A stretch of 64,000 nucleotides of DNA. It comes from Euonymus europaeus. Its lineage: Eukaryota > Streptophyta > Magnoliopsida > Celastrales > Celastraceae. Every line of letters begins with the position of its first letter. Within the stretch, counting starts at the first letter, position 1. Position numbers and translations under genes: made by a program. Below the pieces are notes generated by a model, which searched no databases, was not told where the DNA came from, and was given only the letters and a program-made list of their open reading frames with translations. This document shows, piece by piece, positions 13,501 to 24,752 of this stretch. The DNA lies in the NCBI GenBank assembly GCA_963580455.1, contig OY756960.1, positions 22,007,238 to 22,071,237 on the forward strand, given 5' to 3'.

Positions 13501-14759
13501 CTGAAGCATGTCTATCTGGCCGAAAGTACTGCATTGAAGCCCTATCCAATCCAGAAGAAACACCTGGAAACCGAGAATTATAATCACTATATGAATGTGG
13601 AGGAATTGCCCTACCATCACCAGGAAACAGCTCCTTTGGTTTATCGGCAACATCACATGTCCTAATAAGTTGATCTTTTAGCTCATCCAGCTTCTTTAGT
13701 AGTTCCGCTCGATCATGTTCAAGGTATTGAACCCTGTTAGCCCCATCAAGATGATTATGACTCCTCGTTGGTCCCCCATAATTACGAAAGGAGTCAAAAC
13801 GAGAATTTGAGGGGCCCTCGTCTGGATAGTTTGAAGCAGAAAATCTCATACCTTCAGCATCACGCTTCATGGATCTCTGAAACCCTTCCTTCTCACTTTT
13901 CTCTCCAGGATGCCAATTAGACATCCGACCCAATCTCCTGGAATCACCACCATATTCCATTGTTGAATTCAAATGTCCATGTTCCCTCTCAACCACATGA
14001 CCTGGTCCATCTCCTCTCAACTTCACATCAAGACCATTGTCAACACCTAATGTGTTCCCTGACACCTTGTGTTGATTTCCATCTCTATCACTAAAACCAA
14101 CATTATTTTTGTCAGGGAAGTTTTCATTGTACCCCAAAGAGCTACCACTGGACTTCGCATCCGAATCAGAAGTATCTCTCAAGCCCACAACTCCCTTATC
14201 TGTTGAATTCTGTGATTTGGTAGAAGCTTCTGTGACACCTTCTTCATTTGACTTATTAGGGAAAGCATCCACAGCCAGATTTTTTGCTGTAAATCAAATT
14301 AAGAAACTGAAACATAGATCCAAATCCGTAATTTAAGAGGAGAAAAACAGAAACATATAAACAACGAAAAAAATTGTACATTGGTCATAATTTATTTTTG
14401 CGTATATTTTTTTTTTGTTTTCAACATCACGTCAACAATTGAATTGTTCCAAGAAAAAAAATTCAGGATGCCAAATGTTTCACTCGTGATCGTCAAGAAC
14501 CATTTTTTCAATATTTTAGGTTTCTTATAAAGTCAATTCTCGATCCAATTTGCATTTTTTAAAGAATTCTAATCAACTCAACAAGTTCAGCATGAATAAT
14601 AAATAATCAATTAAAATGACGATTGAGAAATGTGTTTGGTGTACCTCGAAGAACAGCACCGCATCCACCGCACTGATAGACAGAGTAGTCGGCGAGCTCC
14701 GGCAGAAGGTTTTCACACTTTGGACACCTCACCAACCTTACTTCTGTTGACTCCGTCAT
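10508..14759 (-). CDS. EDR4-like / zinc-ribbon_12 (DUF3133) protein with extra-large-G-like C-terminus
   Basis: Five exons (14645-14759, 12015-14286, 11578-11638, 11259-11482, 10508-10562) join in frame to 908 codons plus stop. Residues 1-38 carry a CxxC...CxxC zinc knuckle (Cys12, 15, 30, 33). A coiled-coil-like stretch (LLKKLDELKDQL) lies in the first third. Around residues 480-530 a second cysteine cluster (CYPVACAAPFITCYNC ... CGAC) matches the zinc-ribbon_12 family. The last 110 residues (FWGVIGGPCLGIIP, NTGVFVNGRELHQKDLDLL) resemble the part of plant extra-large G proteins before the GTPase domain, which fits the 'extra-large G-like' name given to some relatives. The best-known member, EDR4, acts in plant immunity and interacts with EDR1. 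That role is family knowledge and is not shown here. The long exon 2 has low-complexity His, Gln and Ser segments. Transcription is in the same direction as the dioxygenase gene. Confidence 0.9.
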
Positions 14760-15925
14760 TGTACAAACTTTCAAATGCAAAACGACAACAGAGACCCTTC
14801 ACAGTACTTTTAAGGAAAACCCCCAAATAAACTACAGAGAGAGCTTCATTTTCACAGCTACATTAAATTAAACCCAGAAAAGACAAAGATGAAAAAAAGA
14901 GAAGATTTTTAGTCACTGGGAAAGAAACTTGGTAAAAAAAAGGTGAAGGAAACTAATTACATCAATTGAAAGAGTAGCTAAACTGATCCTTGTGAGTTGC
15001 AGAGTAGCAAATTCAAACAAGTTGTTTTCTTTTTCCCAACAGAGGAAGGATATCATTACAGGAAGGTACAGAGAAGCATTGATTTGTTGGAAAATTCTCT
15101 GAAATGTTGTTGTTTTCGGACAAATCCGAGTTCACACTATTCTGTTCTGTTGGATTTGGAAGAACCGAGGTTATTTTATTGACATTGCCGGCAAAAACAC
15201 CAAAGTTAAAGGGTCACTAGATACGGTGTCGTTTATTACGACTCCAGTCTAAGTCTTTTTCAAAAAGTTGCTATGAATGCTCCGGATTAGCAGTCAGTGT
15301 AGAACCAATGGAGCAATTTTTTTCTTTTTCTTTTTTTAATTTCAACTTTTACCCTTTATTCGGTCTCTGTTGCTCTTCTTTTTTTTTTTTATTTGTTGGC
15401 GTTGTTGTGTGACCAGTGACGGGAAAAGAAAAAGGAAAGAAAAGCAAAGCAGGGTTTTGGCGATTGTGAAAAGAAGAGGAGTTAAAGCCGAGTTTGTGCC
15501 TGACAGGAGTCTTGGACACACATCACGATGACAGTCTGGCCCATACAAACAATTCTTCTGTGGTCCCATCGTATAACCCCTCTTGTTTTTTTACGGGAGT
15601 CTCACTCCAGCATGTACTTTTAGACACAGTTTGAAACGGTATCGTACCGTCGACCGGATTTGCAAAACTGGAAACTGGCGGCCCTAGGCGGTTTTTTTCT
15701 TTTTACATTTTACCCACCTAAACCGCATGAATGCTGGAATGTCATGTACGCCCGAACCATATGACATATGACAGATTAGTGTAAAAAGTATTATCATATA
15801 ATATATTTGAGATAATATAAGTTGTAGAAACGTTGAATCAAACGTATGTTAAGATATTAAAAATAATTGTTAATACAAATATCAAAATTATTCAAGCATT
15901 TTTCACGTCAAAACCTTCAAACTTT

Positions 15926-16320
15926 TTTTTTTTGATAAAAGAGGACGGTATCTCCAAATTTTATTAATTACCCTCACATATGACGGAGGAATACCGTGGA
16001 AACAGATCGAGAGAAAAAAGAGCAAATACACGCGAGAAAAACAATGCAAACTAAATAAAAGAAGCCCAAAACAGAGACCAACTTGAAGGACACAAACCCT
16101 TCTTTTATGGCCACCACAAAAAAGACGAACTTAAGCAGCACCTGCACAGAAAAACACTTAAACCTACTACACAAGCTAGAAACGACCAAACTTGAACAGC
16201 ACCTGCAGAAAACACCTTCAAAAACCAGACCCTAAAACAGAACCACCTAACCAAAAAAGAGAGCAAAACCAAGGCAGAAAAAACCGAAGCACGACGGGCG
16301 AGGAGAACAGCAAACTATTT
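15926..16320 (-). mobile_element. 3' end of a 5'-truncated LINE
   Basis: Read on the minus strand this ends in a poly(A) tail (an uninterrupted T run on + at about 15926-15936), preceded by the plant LINE-like terminal string TCTTTTATCA. The adjacent 350 bases hold no intact domain, only a decayed tail region. No convincing target duplication was found. The flanks 14760-15925 (upstream of the EDR4-like gene, with T-rich and A-rich tracts) and 16330-17280 show no gene I can support. Confidence 0.45.
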
Positions 16321-17289
16321 TGCTATTGTAATGATTAGTGGGCTTGGAGCAGTTTGACTTGGTTCTTAATTTAAATGAGCTTGGTTCTTAATTTTATGTT
16401 ACATATACATATATGCATGAATATGTAAACATTTTGTGGCTAATGATTAGAGGGCTGGGGCAGTTTGATTTTCTTAATCAGATTTAATTTTCTTTTTCTT
16501 TTTTTTAGCAAAATATTTGATTTTCTTTATCTTATGTTCTTAATCAGATTTGCATGATTTTTATGACAATTTTTTTCCAAAATATTTGCTTGACGTGCAC
16601 TCTCAGTCTCCGATTTGAGGCTCTAGATATTATTGCACGAATAGTAGTACGAGTCATATAAGGACTTCCACAATCCCAGGTTGCCCATGCTAGCTTCTGC
16701 ATCTTCTTTGGTCTGTGTCATTGGCTTTTTCATCTGGGTTTTTAGGATTTGGCTTTCTGTGATGAGATTTCCACATGCAATGCAAGCCAGACAGTTCGAC
16801 AAACATACATGCATCTGATCAGTTAGAGACAATATTGCTATACAAAGACTCGCTCTGGCCACTATTAAAAATTGATCCTGCATCCAATTACGTACTGATT
16901 TTTTATAATAAAATGCTTTGCTTTGTTGCTACTTCCTCTTTGATATGTTGCACCCTGCTTTGAAACTCATATATTACCCTTCATGGATCTCAAACTGAGT
17001 ATGCAACTAATGTGGACAATATTGTCTTATACTATATGCGCAAGCAATTGAGCAAGAGTATGCAAATAACCAAATGATTGTCATAATTTTGGTGAAGAAA
17101 TGACACATCCAATGTATTTGAAAATTTGCTCAACACAAGCCCATGATCCATTAATATTAGCATGCCCTCAGTGGGGGATTACTGTGTGGGTTGGGCCAAG
17201 GTCATAGTGCAAGAGAGAGAGAGAATCTCCAGTTAGACTAGATGGTCACTTGGGAACTCGGTAATCAATTTTCAATGATGTATGTTTAA

Positions 17290-18375
17290 TGGAAACATTA
17301 AATATTGTTAAAATATATGTTTTTGTTGATATGACTGTATTGGGAGATGTGTTTTGTTAATGTGGTTGTATTGAAAGATGTGTTTTAATGGAACCAATAT
17401 TAATTTTTGTGTAGTTTTGTTGTGAAAATTAGGCCTCGTCATCGAGCCGGGCTGGGCTGGCCCAAAAAAATAGGCCCAGGCCCAGCCTTGGCCCAAGCCC
17501 GAGAGCCTTCTTCGGACTTCGGGCCGGGCCTAAGAGAATTTGATAAGCTCAAGCCCGGCCTTGGCCCAAGGAATTTGGGCCAAAAATCGGGCCTCGGGTC
17601 GGGCTTGGCCCAATGGGCTCGGGCATAAATATTAAATTAATATATATACACACATACATAAATACACACATAAATACATATACACACATATAAATATATC
17701 TATACAATATATATATATATAGACACATAAATATATCTATACATATTATATATATATGTAGACACACACATTAGTGTGACAGTGTGCATGTTACATGCAC
17801 ACTGTCACACATATAGATATATATTTATATGTATATATGTGTATATATTTGTATATATGTGTATACATATAAATATATATCTATATGTGTGACAGTGTGC
17901 ATGTCACATGCACACTGTCACACACACACATATAGAGATATATATATATATATTTATATGTATGTATAGATATATTTATGTATGCATATATATATATATT
18001 GTGTATTATATTTTTCGGGCTCGGGATTCGGGTCGGCTCAAATGATCGGGCTTCGGGCAGGGCTCGGCCCCAGAAATGGAGCCCAGGCCCGCCCGAAGCC
18101 TAGGCCGGGCTTTGGCCCGTGGGCTCGGGCCAGCCCAAGGCCCACGGGCCGTTTGAAGAGGCCTAGTGAAAATGATGTAGGGAAGGAAAATAGTTGATTT
18201 AAATAATTAAGAAATTAATAATTGTATTGGGAGATGTGTTTTGCTCATGTGACTGTATTGGAATATATGTTTTGCTGATATAACTGTATTGGGAGATGTT
18301 TGTGGTTTGAATTTTTGTGTGATAAAAGTGGGGTCCATAAATAATTGTAACGGGGACAACAAAATATAAACCATT
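17290..18375 (+). repeat. Dispersed subrepeat family, copy 2, split by a hAT insertion
   Basis: On both sides of the hAT element at 17430-18165 the same motifs recur: TGTATTGGGAGATGTGTTTT joined to GCTGATATAACTG or similar, repeating about every 31 bases (three units on the right side). Removing the hAT element and one 8-bp target copy rejoins a repeat like those at 9590 and 37785. The copy is therefore older than the insertion. Confidence 0.6.
17430..18165. mobile_element. Non-autonomous hAT-type element with GC-rich arms and AT-rich core
   Basis: The ends are inverted (TAGGCCTC at 17430, GAGGCCTA ending at 18165) and are flanked by a perfect 8-bp direct duplication GTGAAAAT at 17422-17429 and 18166-18173, the hallmark of hAT transposition. 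The outer roughly 200 bases on each side are rich in GGGCC/GGCCC motifs in inverted orientation. The core 17635-18005 is a TA/TG microsatellite with two 37-base palindromes. The element is 736 bases long and has no transposase, so it moved in trans. Short GC-rich reading frames here are low-complexity and not genes. Confidence 0.85.
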
Positions 18376-18545
18376 ACAAGTGCTCTAAACCAACTAGACT
18401 AGATGGCACTAGGGCCAACCTAGCCTCATACTTGGGCCCAATAGCCAAGCGAGAGTCGGGTCTGAATACCATTTGTAACACAACCAGCCCAACTAAATCT
18501 TTGGGTAACGAGTCCGCTCCAGTTGGTCGAGCGGTTGGGCTAGCT
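18375..18545 (-). repeat. LTR-retroelement remnant
   Basis: On the minus strand the string TGTTACAAATGGTATTCAGA resembles an LTR end (TTACA) followed by a primer-binding-site-like TGGTATCAGA with changes. It is similar in layout to the better preserved TRIM at 34189-34513. No coding sequence is present. Confidence 0.3.
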
Positions 18546-19084
18546 TACAAAAAAAACTACAGAACAGAGGGATTATTATTTAAGAATAAATAATTAAAGC
18601 GTTGCGTTTTGCTCATCTTCTCTCCAGGTGGGCGTCCCAGATAATATATCGACGACGGTTGTAGACTTGAAAATCTACAATAAAAAAAAAGATTGAGGCT
18701 TTCGATAATCTGTAAAGATACACTAGGTCTAACGAACAAGTAATGGCCATCGGAGTGTTCTTAAATGACAATTTTCGATCACTAAAGAAGATTTTATAGC
18801 GAGTGAAGTGAATAAACTTTTAGAAAGAGAAATGAAGCAAAATAATGACCGAGAGTGTTATGAGACTTGGACTACTCATATATATAATGTTCTAATGCAC
18901 ATGTTTGACACGTGAGTTAAACAAACTGTCAAGTATTATCAACGTATTGGGTTGTTGAGCCTCATTTTAATACTCATTGAGTGTTGTTTATATATTGGTG
19001 CTCAGTCGGTGGGCTTGGTGGGCTCTAGTTGTTTATGTATGTCGTATAGAGCTAGATGGGCTTTTGAATAGTTGTCATATTTAG

Positions 19085-20250
19085 GCTTGTTAAGGTGGAA
19101 CTCAAAAGATTGATTAGGGCACACAAGCCTTATATGGGGCCAACATATATTTCTGTCGTACGGGCTCACAAACTTTATATTGGCCAATAGGTCTTTATGT
19201 CGTATAGGCACGATAGCCTGATTAAGGCTCATAAGTCTTATGTGAGCCAACAAACATTTATGTCATACGGACACACAAGCATGACTAGAGCTTAAAAGGC
19301 TTATGTGGACCAACGGACCTTTATGTTGTACAGGCACACAAGCCTGATTGGGGCTCAAAAGGTTTATATGAACTAACAAACCTTTATGTCATACGAGCAC
19401 ACAAGCTTGATTAGGGCTCATAAGTGTTATGTTGGCCAATAGCCTTTTATGTTGTACAGACACACAAGCTTAATTGAGGGACTCACGAGTCTTATGGAGC
19501 CAACACACCTTTATATCATATGAGCACACAAATCTGACTGGGGCTTACAAGTTACGTGAGCCAACGACATTTATGTCTAGGCCTAGGCATGAGTCGGCTT
19601 GGTTGGTTATCGGCCAATAATCCAACTGACCCGACAACCGATTTTAAGAATTATTGGCAACCATTATCGGCACGACTATTTTGGCTCGGTCGTCGGGTGC
19701 AAACGATTTCAGTCGGGCCGATAATCGATTGATGGTCGATAATATCGGCCATAGAAAATAAAATGTACATTTAACAAATATTCATTTAAATGTTAATAAA
19801 TATTGAAATAAAAATTCACAATTGCTAAAAAAAAAATTAAATACATTACATAAAATACTGAAATAAAAATAAAAAATTCAAGTTTGACAATTCGGAAATT
19901 CAAATTAAAATTTTAAAGTTACAGCCTTGAGTCTTCAACTATTCATTCATGATTTGATTTTGCCATTGTATTGCAGTTAAAGTTAGGCTTTATTGGGCTA
20001 GTGGGCTAGGTGAGGATTCTACATTTTAGGCATTTGGCAATAAATAGTCGATTGGTCGATATTATTAGCCAACTGACATTTGAGTATACTCAAAAACACC
20101 AACCGACCCATATACATGTGGGTCGGTTGGTATTATCGGTCCAACCATTCGGGTCGGTTGTCGGGCCGATAATGGATCGGTTAATTTTAATGGTCGATAA
20201 TATCGACCCTTGTCCAACACTATTTATGGCGTACAAGCACGCAAGCTTGA
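19085..20250 (+). repeat. 62-bp minisatellite interrupted by a hAT-type element
   Basis: A unit containing TTTATGTCGTACAGGCACAC, AAGCCTGATT and GGGCTCATAAG recurs about every 62 bases, roughly eight times between 19085 and 19577, each copy diverged. The array resumes after the inserted element at 20223-20250 (TTTATGGCGTACAAGCACGC). A 16-base G run follows at 20252-20267. No array-associated genes are present. Confidence 0.8.
19578..20222. mobile_element. Second non-autonomous hAT-type element
   Basis: The element interrupts a tandem array, so its borders are easy to see. Flanks are TTTATGTC (19570-19577) and TTTATGGC (20223-20230), 7 of 8 matching. The left end TAGGCCTAGGCATGAGTCGG and the reverse complement of the right end (TAGTGTTGGACAAGGGTCG) are imperfect inverted termini. 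Inner arms carry repeated ATTATCGGCC and GGGTCGGTTG motifs. It is 645 bases long and non-coding. Confidence 0.7.
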
Positions 20251-20573
20251 AGGGGGGGGGGGGGGGGTGAACTACAAAACAGTCTCGTTAAATAACTGTA
20301 CAAAAATAGTCCACATTCTTACCATTAGATTAAATGGTATAATCTCCACCATTAAAAAAAATAACATTTAAAATAAAATAAAATTGCAATACACATGTCA
20401 TTGCACACTAAATACAAAGTTTGCCCCTAATTAATATTTTCAAGATATATATTTGTTCAAGATATGCTGCACCGTCCTCTATCTACCATTAGATTAAATA
20501 TTATAGTATTCACCATTAAAAAAATTGCATAAATGTCTATGTTGCCCCAACTAATAATTTGACGATGTTAATC

Positions 20574-20860
20574 TCACTACAATAACTTTACGAATTATAG
20601 ACATAATTTTTTTGTCGGTAATCCTAAAAATCCATCGATAACATTGATTACCGATCGAAAATTTTCATCGTTAAAACCATCATGGATAATCTTAACACCG
20701 ATGTAAAAAATTTCGTTGATAATTACTGATGAATTTTTTCGTCGATAATCCAAAATTAAATTTCGTATCCGTCGACAAAAAATAAAAATAAAAATTCATC
20801 GATAATCCGTCAGTAAAATAAAAATTATGTAAATAATCCATTGACAAAAGAATGGAAAAA
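20574..20860 (+). repeat. Possible CACTA-type terminal remnant
   Basis: Begins CACTACAATAA and is followed by several copies of a TCGTCGATAATCC/TCATCGATAATCC-like subrepeat, as in the subterminal regions of plant CACTA elements. The other end was not found. The rest of 20270-21145 is AT-rich and empty up to the Nudix start. Confidence 0.35.
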
Positions 20861-21145
20861 AAATAAAAATTATTTCTATCAAAATTTTTTCATCAGTAGT
20901 AATAAGTTAAAATTTCATATTCATTTTTATCATATCCTTATCATAATAATTTTTTTTTAAAAAGTTAAAAATCATTTATAAATATTGATTTGATCAACAT
21001 ATACATGTCCTCCAATAAAATGAATTAATGAATTGTAGTCCAGTCTTTTGATCACACCGAACGATAGTAAAAGACTAGGGTAAACAAGCGTTATGTCCAT
21101 CGGACTCTAGGGTCTCAATTCAGGAAACAGTTTTTTTGGTATACA

Positions 21146-24100
21146 ATGGCCTGCTACAGTAGTCGCCCTCTCTCACACAGAATTCCATTTTCGGTCACTT
21201 GTGCGGAACCCCACAGATCTAGAATTCGTGTGAAGAGCCCCATCTCTCTGTTACAGAGATCAGCCTCTAGCTCTGTATCAGCTACTCTAACTAGCAATAC
21301 TATCAGTAGCTTCACTTGGGACGACGTTATTCGAGTTTCTAATCCAGATTATGCCCTAGGCGATTCGTCGGATCTCTCCGGATTCTTTGAAAAGGTCAGA
21401 GTCTGCAATCGCGGAGCAGTAAGTCCCCCTTGTTTCTCCTCATCCCCTTATTTTGGTTTCCGAGAAGGAAGAGACAGAAACGCATTTTGCTCATGTTTAG
21501 TATCCGAATTTATTCAGGAAAAGCGATCTGAATTCCTCCCGTTTGTTTTAGATGGTCAAATTGCGGGTTACGTGCATAATGGGTTAGTGTTTTCATTTCC
21601 GAATTCTCCCTAAGTTTCCAATTAGCGAAATGTAGATCAGCAATTACTCGTATTCCATATGAGTTTTTATTGTTGCTTATTTTTTCCGTTCAAACTGTTG
21701 AAATTTGTACAGTTTTGTTGAGCATTTGAGGGATTACCAGGACGTGTTTCTTTTGCCCCAGAGAAAAGGTAATTCAAACTTAGGAAACCATGTAACATTG
21801 AATCCTGAACTTAAAACACCGGATGATAGAACCAGTGCAGTTGGTGAAGTAATCAAATCCTTGGGAGAAGATATTATTCCAGGTATACGCAACGAGGTAT
21901 AATATTCACCACTTACTACTAATTGAATATTTCATAAAAAGATGTGTTTGTTATCTTTTTTTTTATGTGTGTTCATGATTTGTGATTTGTACATCTGAAT
22001 ATTCAATGAATTTTCAAAATTGGATACTCGTTGCAAAATAAGGTGTCGAATCTATCGCTAATATGGATTCTGTTTCTTGAGAACAGCTGTACCCTGTAGC
22101 ATCATCCTATGGCGCACCAGTATTTTTTTCGCTTGAACGTGCTGCTGCTCCTTATTTTGGAATTAAGGTAATTTTTGTTTGATTTGTTCGAGTATGCATC
22201 TCTTAACATGGGCACAACCGCACAATGGTAACATTTTTGAGATTCCCTTATGAGTTTGTTTAGGAACTCATGCAAACTTCTCTTGGTTCATTATGATGTT
22301 ACTTGGAAAGCACCTGGGTATTTATGCTTATTGTACAAATTTTCCAATCACTTTAGTGAAATGTTGCTAATCGACCTAGACTTTCAAATTGTCTGTCTAG
22401 CTGTTGAGAAAGCCAAGTTATGAGAAATGTGGTCTCCCCTAACCATGGATCTCATCCTATGTATAGGAAAGCCAATACAAAAATGTTATGGAACCCAACT
22501 TTTATTAACCCAACTCAACCCAAATTTACATGGCACTCCATGTTCGTGTGTCATGTTCGACTTTTTTAAAAAAATCAGCTTTTATTTATCTTTTCCATAA
22601 ACGAAACTTTAAAACGTTTTATCTCTCAAAATACATGTTAGATTTCAAAAAAAATTACATATTCGAACTCAACATGTAAAAATCTTTCTAATAAGACCCA
22701 TTGTCTATAGTTTTTATTGCGTTTTTTCAATTACATTATTTTTAAAAATAATGTAATTCATATATATGATGTGTAAAGTGTTTATTCAAGCTGAAATTTT
22801 ATTATATTATGATAGTATAATATATATTCATTATTTTTTTGCATTTTTATTGAAATTATGTTGAGTATCTGAACCCGTTAGAATATAATAGTTGGGATCC
22901 TAAGGTTTAGTACTTGAGACATTTATGATTTTGTAGTGAATCCGTCGAGATTTAGTGAAACTGAGTCTTTTATGTTACAAAATTGAAATCCGCTACACGA
23001 GCCCGTTGGGGTTTAGCGAATTCGTTCTCCTTGGGGTTTATAACACTTATTGTTTAGGTTACAGCATGAAAATCCGATATACGATCCCGTTAGGGTTTAG
23101 CGAATCCGTTCCTCTTTGGGTTTAACACTTATTGTTTAGGTTACAGTAAGAAAATTACATATACGAGCTCATATCGGTACCCATAAATAAACACTAGAAC
23201 CTACGTAATCCACATATTAGTACAAAAAAATAATGTAATTAAAAACAATGTAATTAAAAATAATGTAATTAAAAACAATGTAATTAAGAATGAGTGATTA
23301 AAATCTATCAATGATAGATCTTTACTTGCAGATTATGTATACGTAATTTTTTTCGAAATCTAATATGTATTTTAAGAGAAAGTGTTTTAAAATTTTGTTT
23401 AAGAAAAAAAAAAAAAAAGTGCTGTGAGCTTTTCAAATGAGATATTTTATTTTTTAAAATTTTAATTTTTCATGTCATTTGCTTACAAAACATGCCATGT
23501 AGACTTGAATTACATAAATTTGGGCTATTTAGCACTACTCAAGCCAATATGTATGTTTTATTTATATATTTTAATTGAAAAGCATGAAAGTACCACTTAT
23601 TGAAACTCCAAGCTCATATCTTTTACATTTATTTCACCTAGGAAAACCACTTCTTATGCTCTTGGAGAAAGCTAAATTCAAAGCAGAATCTACAAGGGTT
23701 GACGTAATTTATTTATGTTAGTAGCACATTTTGCTTATATAAGTGGTTGTTAGATTTGAGCGAAATGATTATTAAATGAATTTTCTTTGGTTCATATTGC
23801 TTCTTTGTATGCCTCTTGCGGGGTTAGGCTTATGGCGTCCAAATGAATGGCTATGTGGAAAGAGATGGCCAGCAATTTCTATGGATAGGGAGAAGAAGTC
23901 ATGTGAAACCCACGTATCCTGGGATGCTTGATCATCTAGTTGCTGGAGGACTGGTCTGTGACACATTACTTCACATATAACTTCTTTTATATCATAATCT
24001 AACTTCTTTTATAGCTTATAATCTGGCTTATTTTAGATAGCTTATAACTTAGCGTATATTATTTTAGATAGCTTATAACTTAGCGTATATTATTTTAGAT

Positions 24101-24721
24101 AGCTTATAATAAGTTCCACCAAACGGGGCGACAACACAACTCTTTTTTGTTTGCTTGTGTTACGAATTAAATGATGAACATTGATTTCTCATGAATGTAT
24201 TTACTGAATGATATTTTTATCAATAAGACTTCATTGTAAGTTTCTCTTATATTAGAATGGAGTTGTGTATCAGGGTGTAAAATAATTCTTTTATTGCATT
24301 TAGTATCTTCAGTGTTGGAATATCTTTGGGAAACCCAAATACCATGCTTTGTGCAAAGACTATCATGGTAAAACCTGATTTAAGTGGGAGTTTGAAAAGT
24401 CTTACCTCAACTACAGCTATTAAATGTGACAGATTCATTTGTTTAGGCTAATAATGATTATGTAGTGCTTATACTTGTAGAAGATGACTTCTTAAGATAG
24501 TGCTTCCTGGATTTCCAATTGATTTCTTTTTATCATATTTCTGGCTTTCTGCATTGGACAATGCAGCCTTATGGAATTGCTTGTGGGGAGAATCTTGTTA
24601 AGGAATGTGAGGAGGAAGCAGGAATACCAAGATCAATATCCAGGGGGTAAGTTCTCTTTGGCCATTGAATTTCCATGTCCAGTCATTCTTCATCATGTCT
24701 TCACATAAATGAAGCTTTCGT

Positions 24722-24752
<31 letters not shown>

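Noticed and set aside
13048..13656. 202-residue open frame on the minus strand
   Set aside because: It lies wholly inside exon 2 of the EDR4-like gene in another frame and has no recognisable domain.
17407..18197. Gly/Pro/Arg-rich short open frames
   Set aside because: They are low-complexity readings of the GC-rich arms of the hAT element.
19085..19577. Regular 62-bp spaced repeats that could suggest a CRISPR array
   Set aside because: The whole unit repeats, with no unique spacers and no cas genes, and this is a plant genome; it is a minisatellite.
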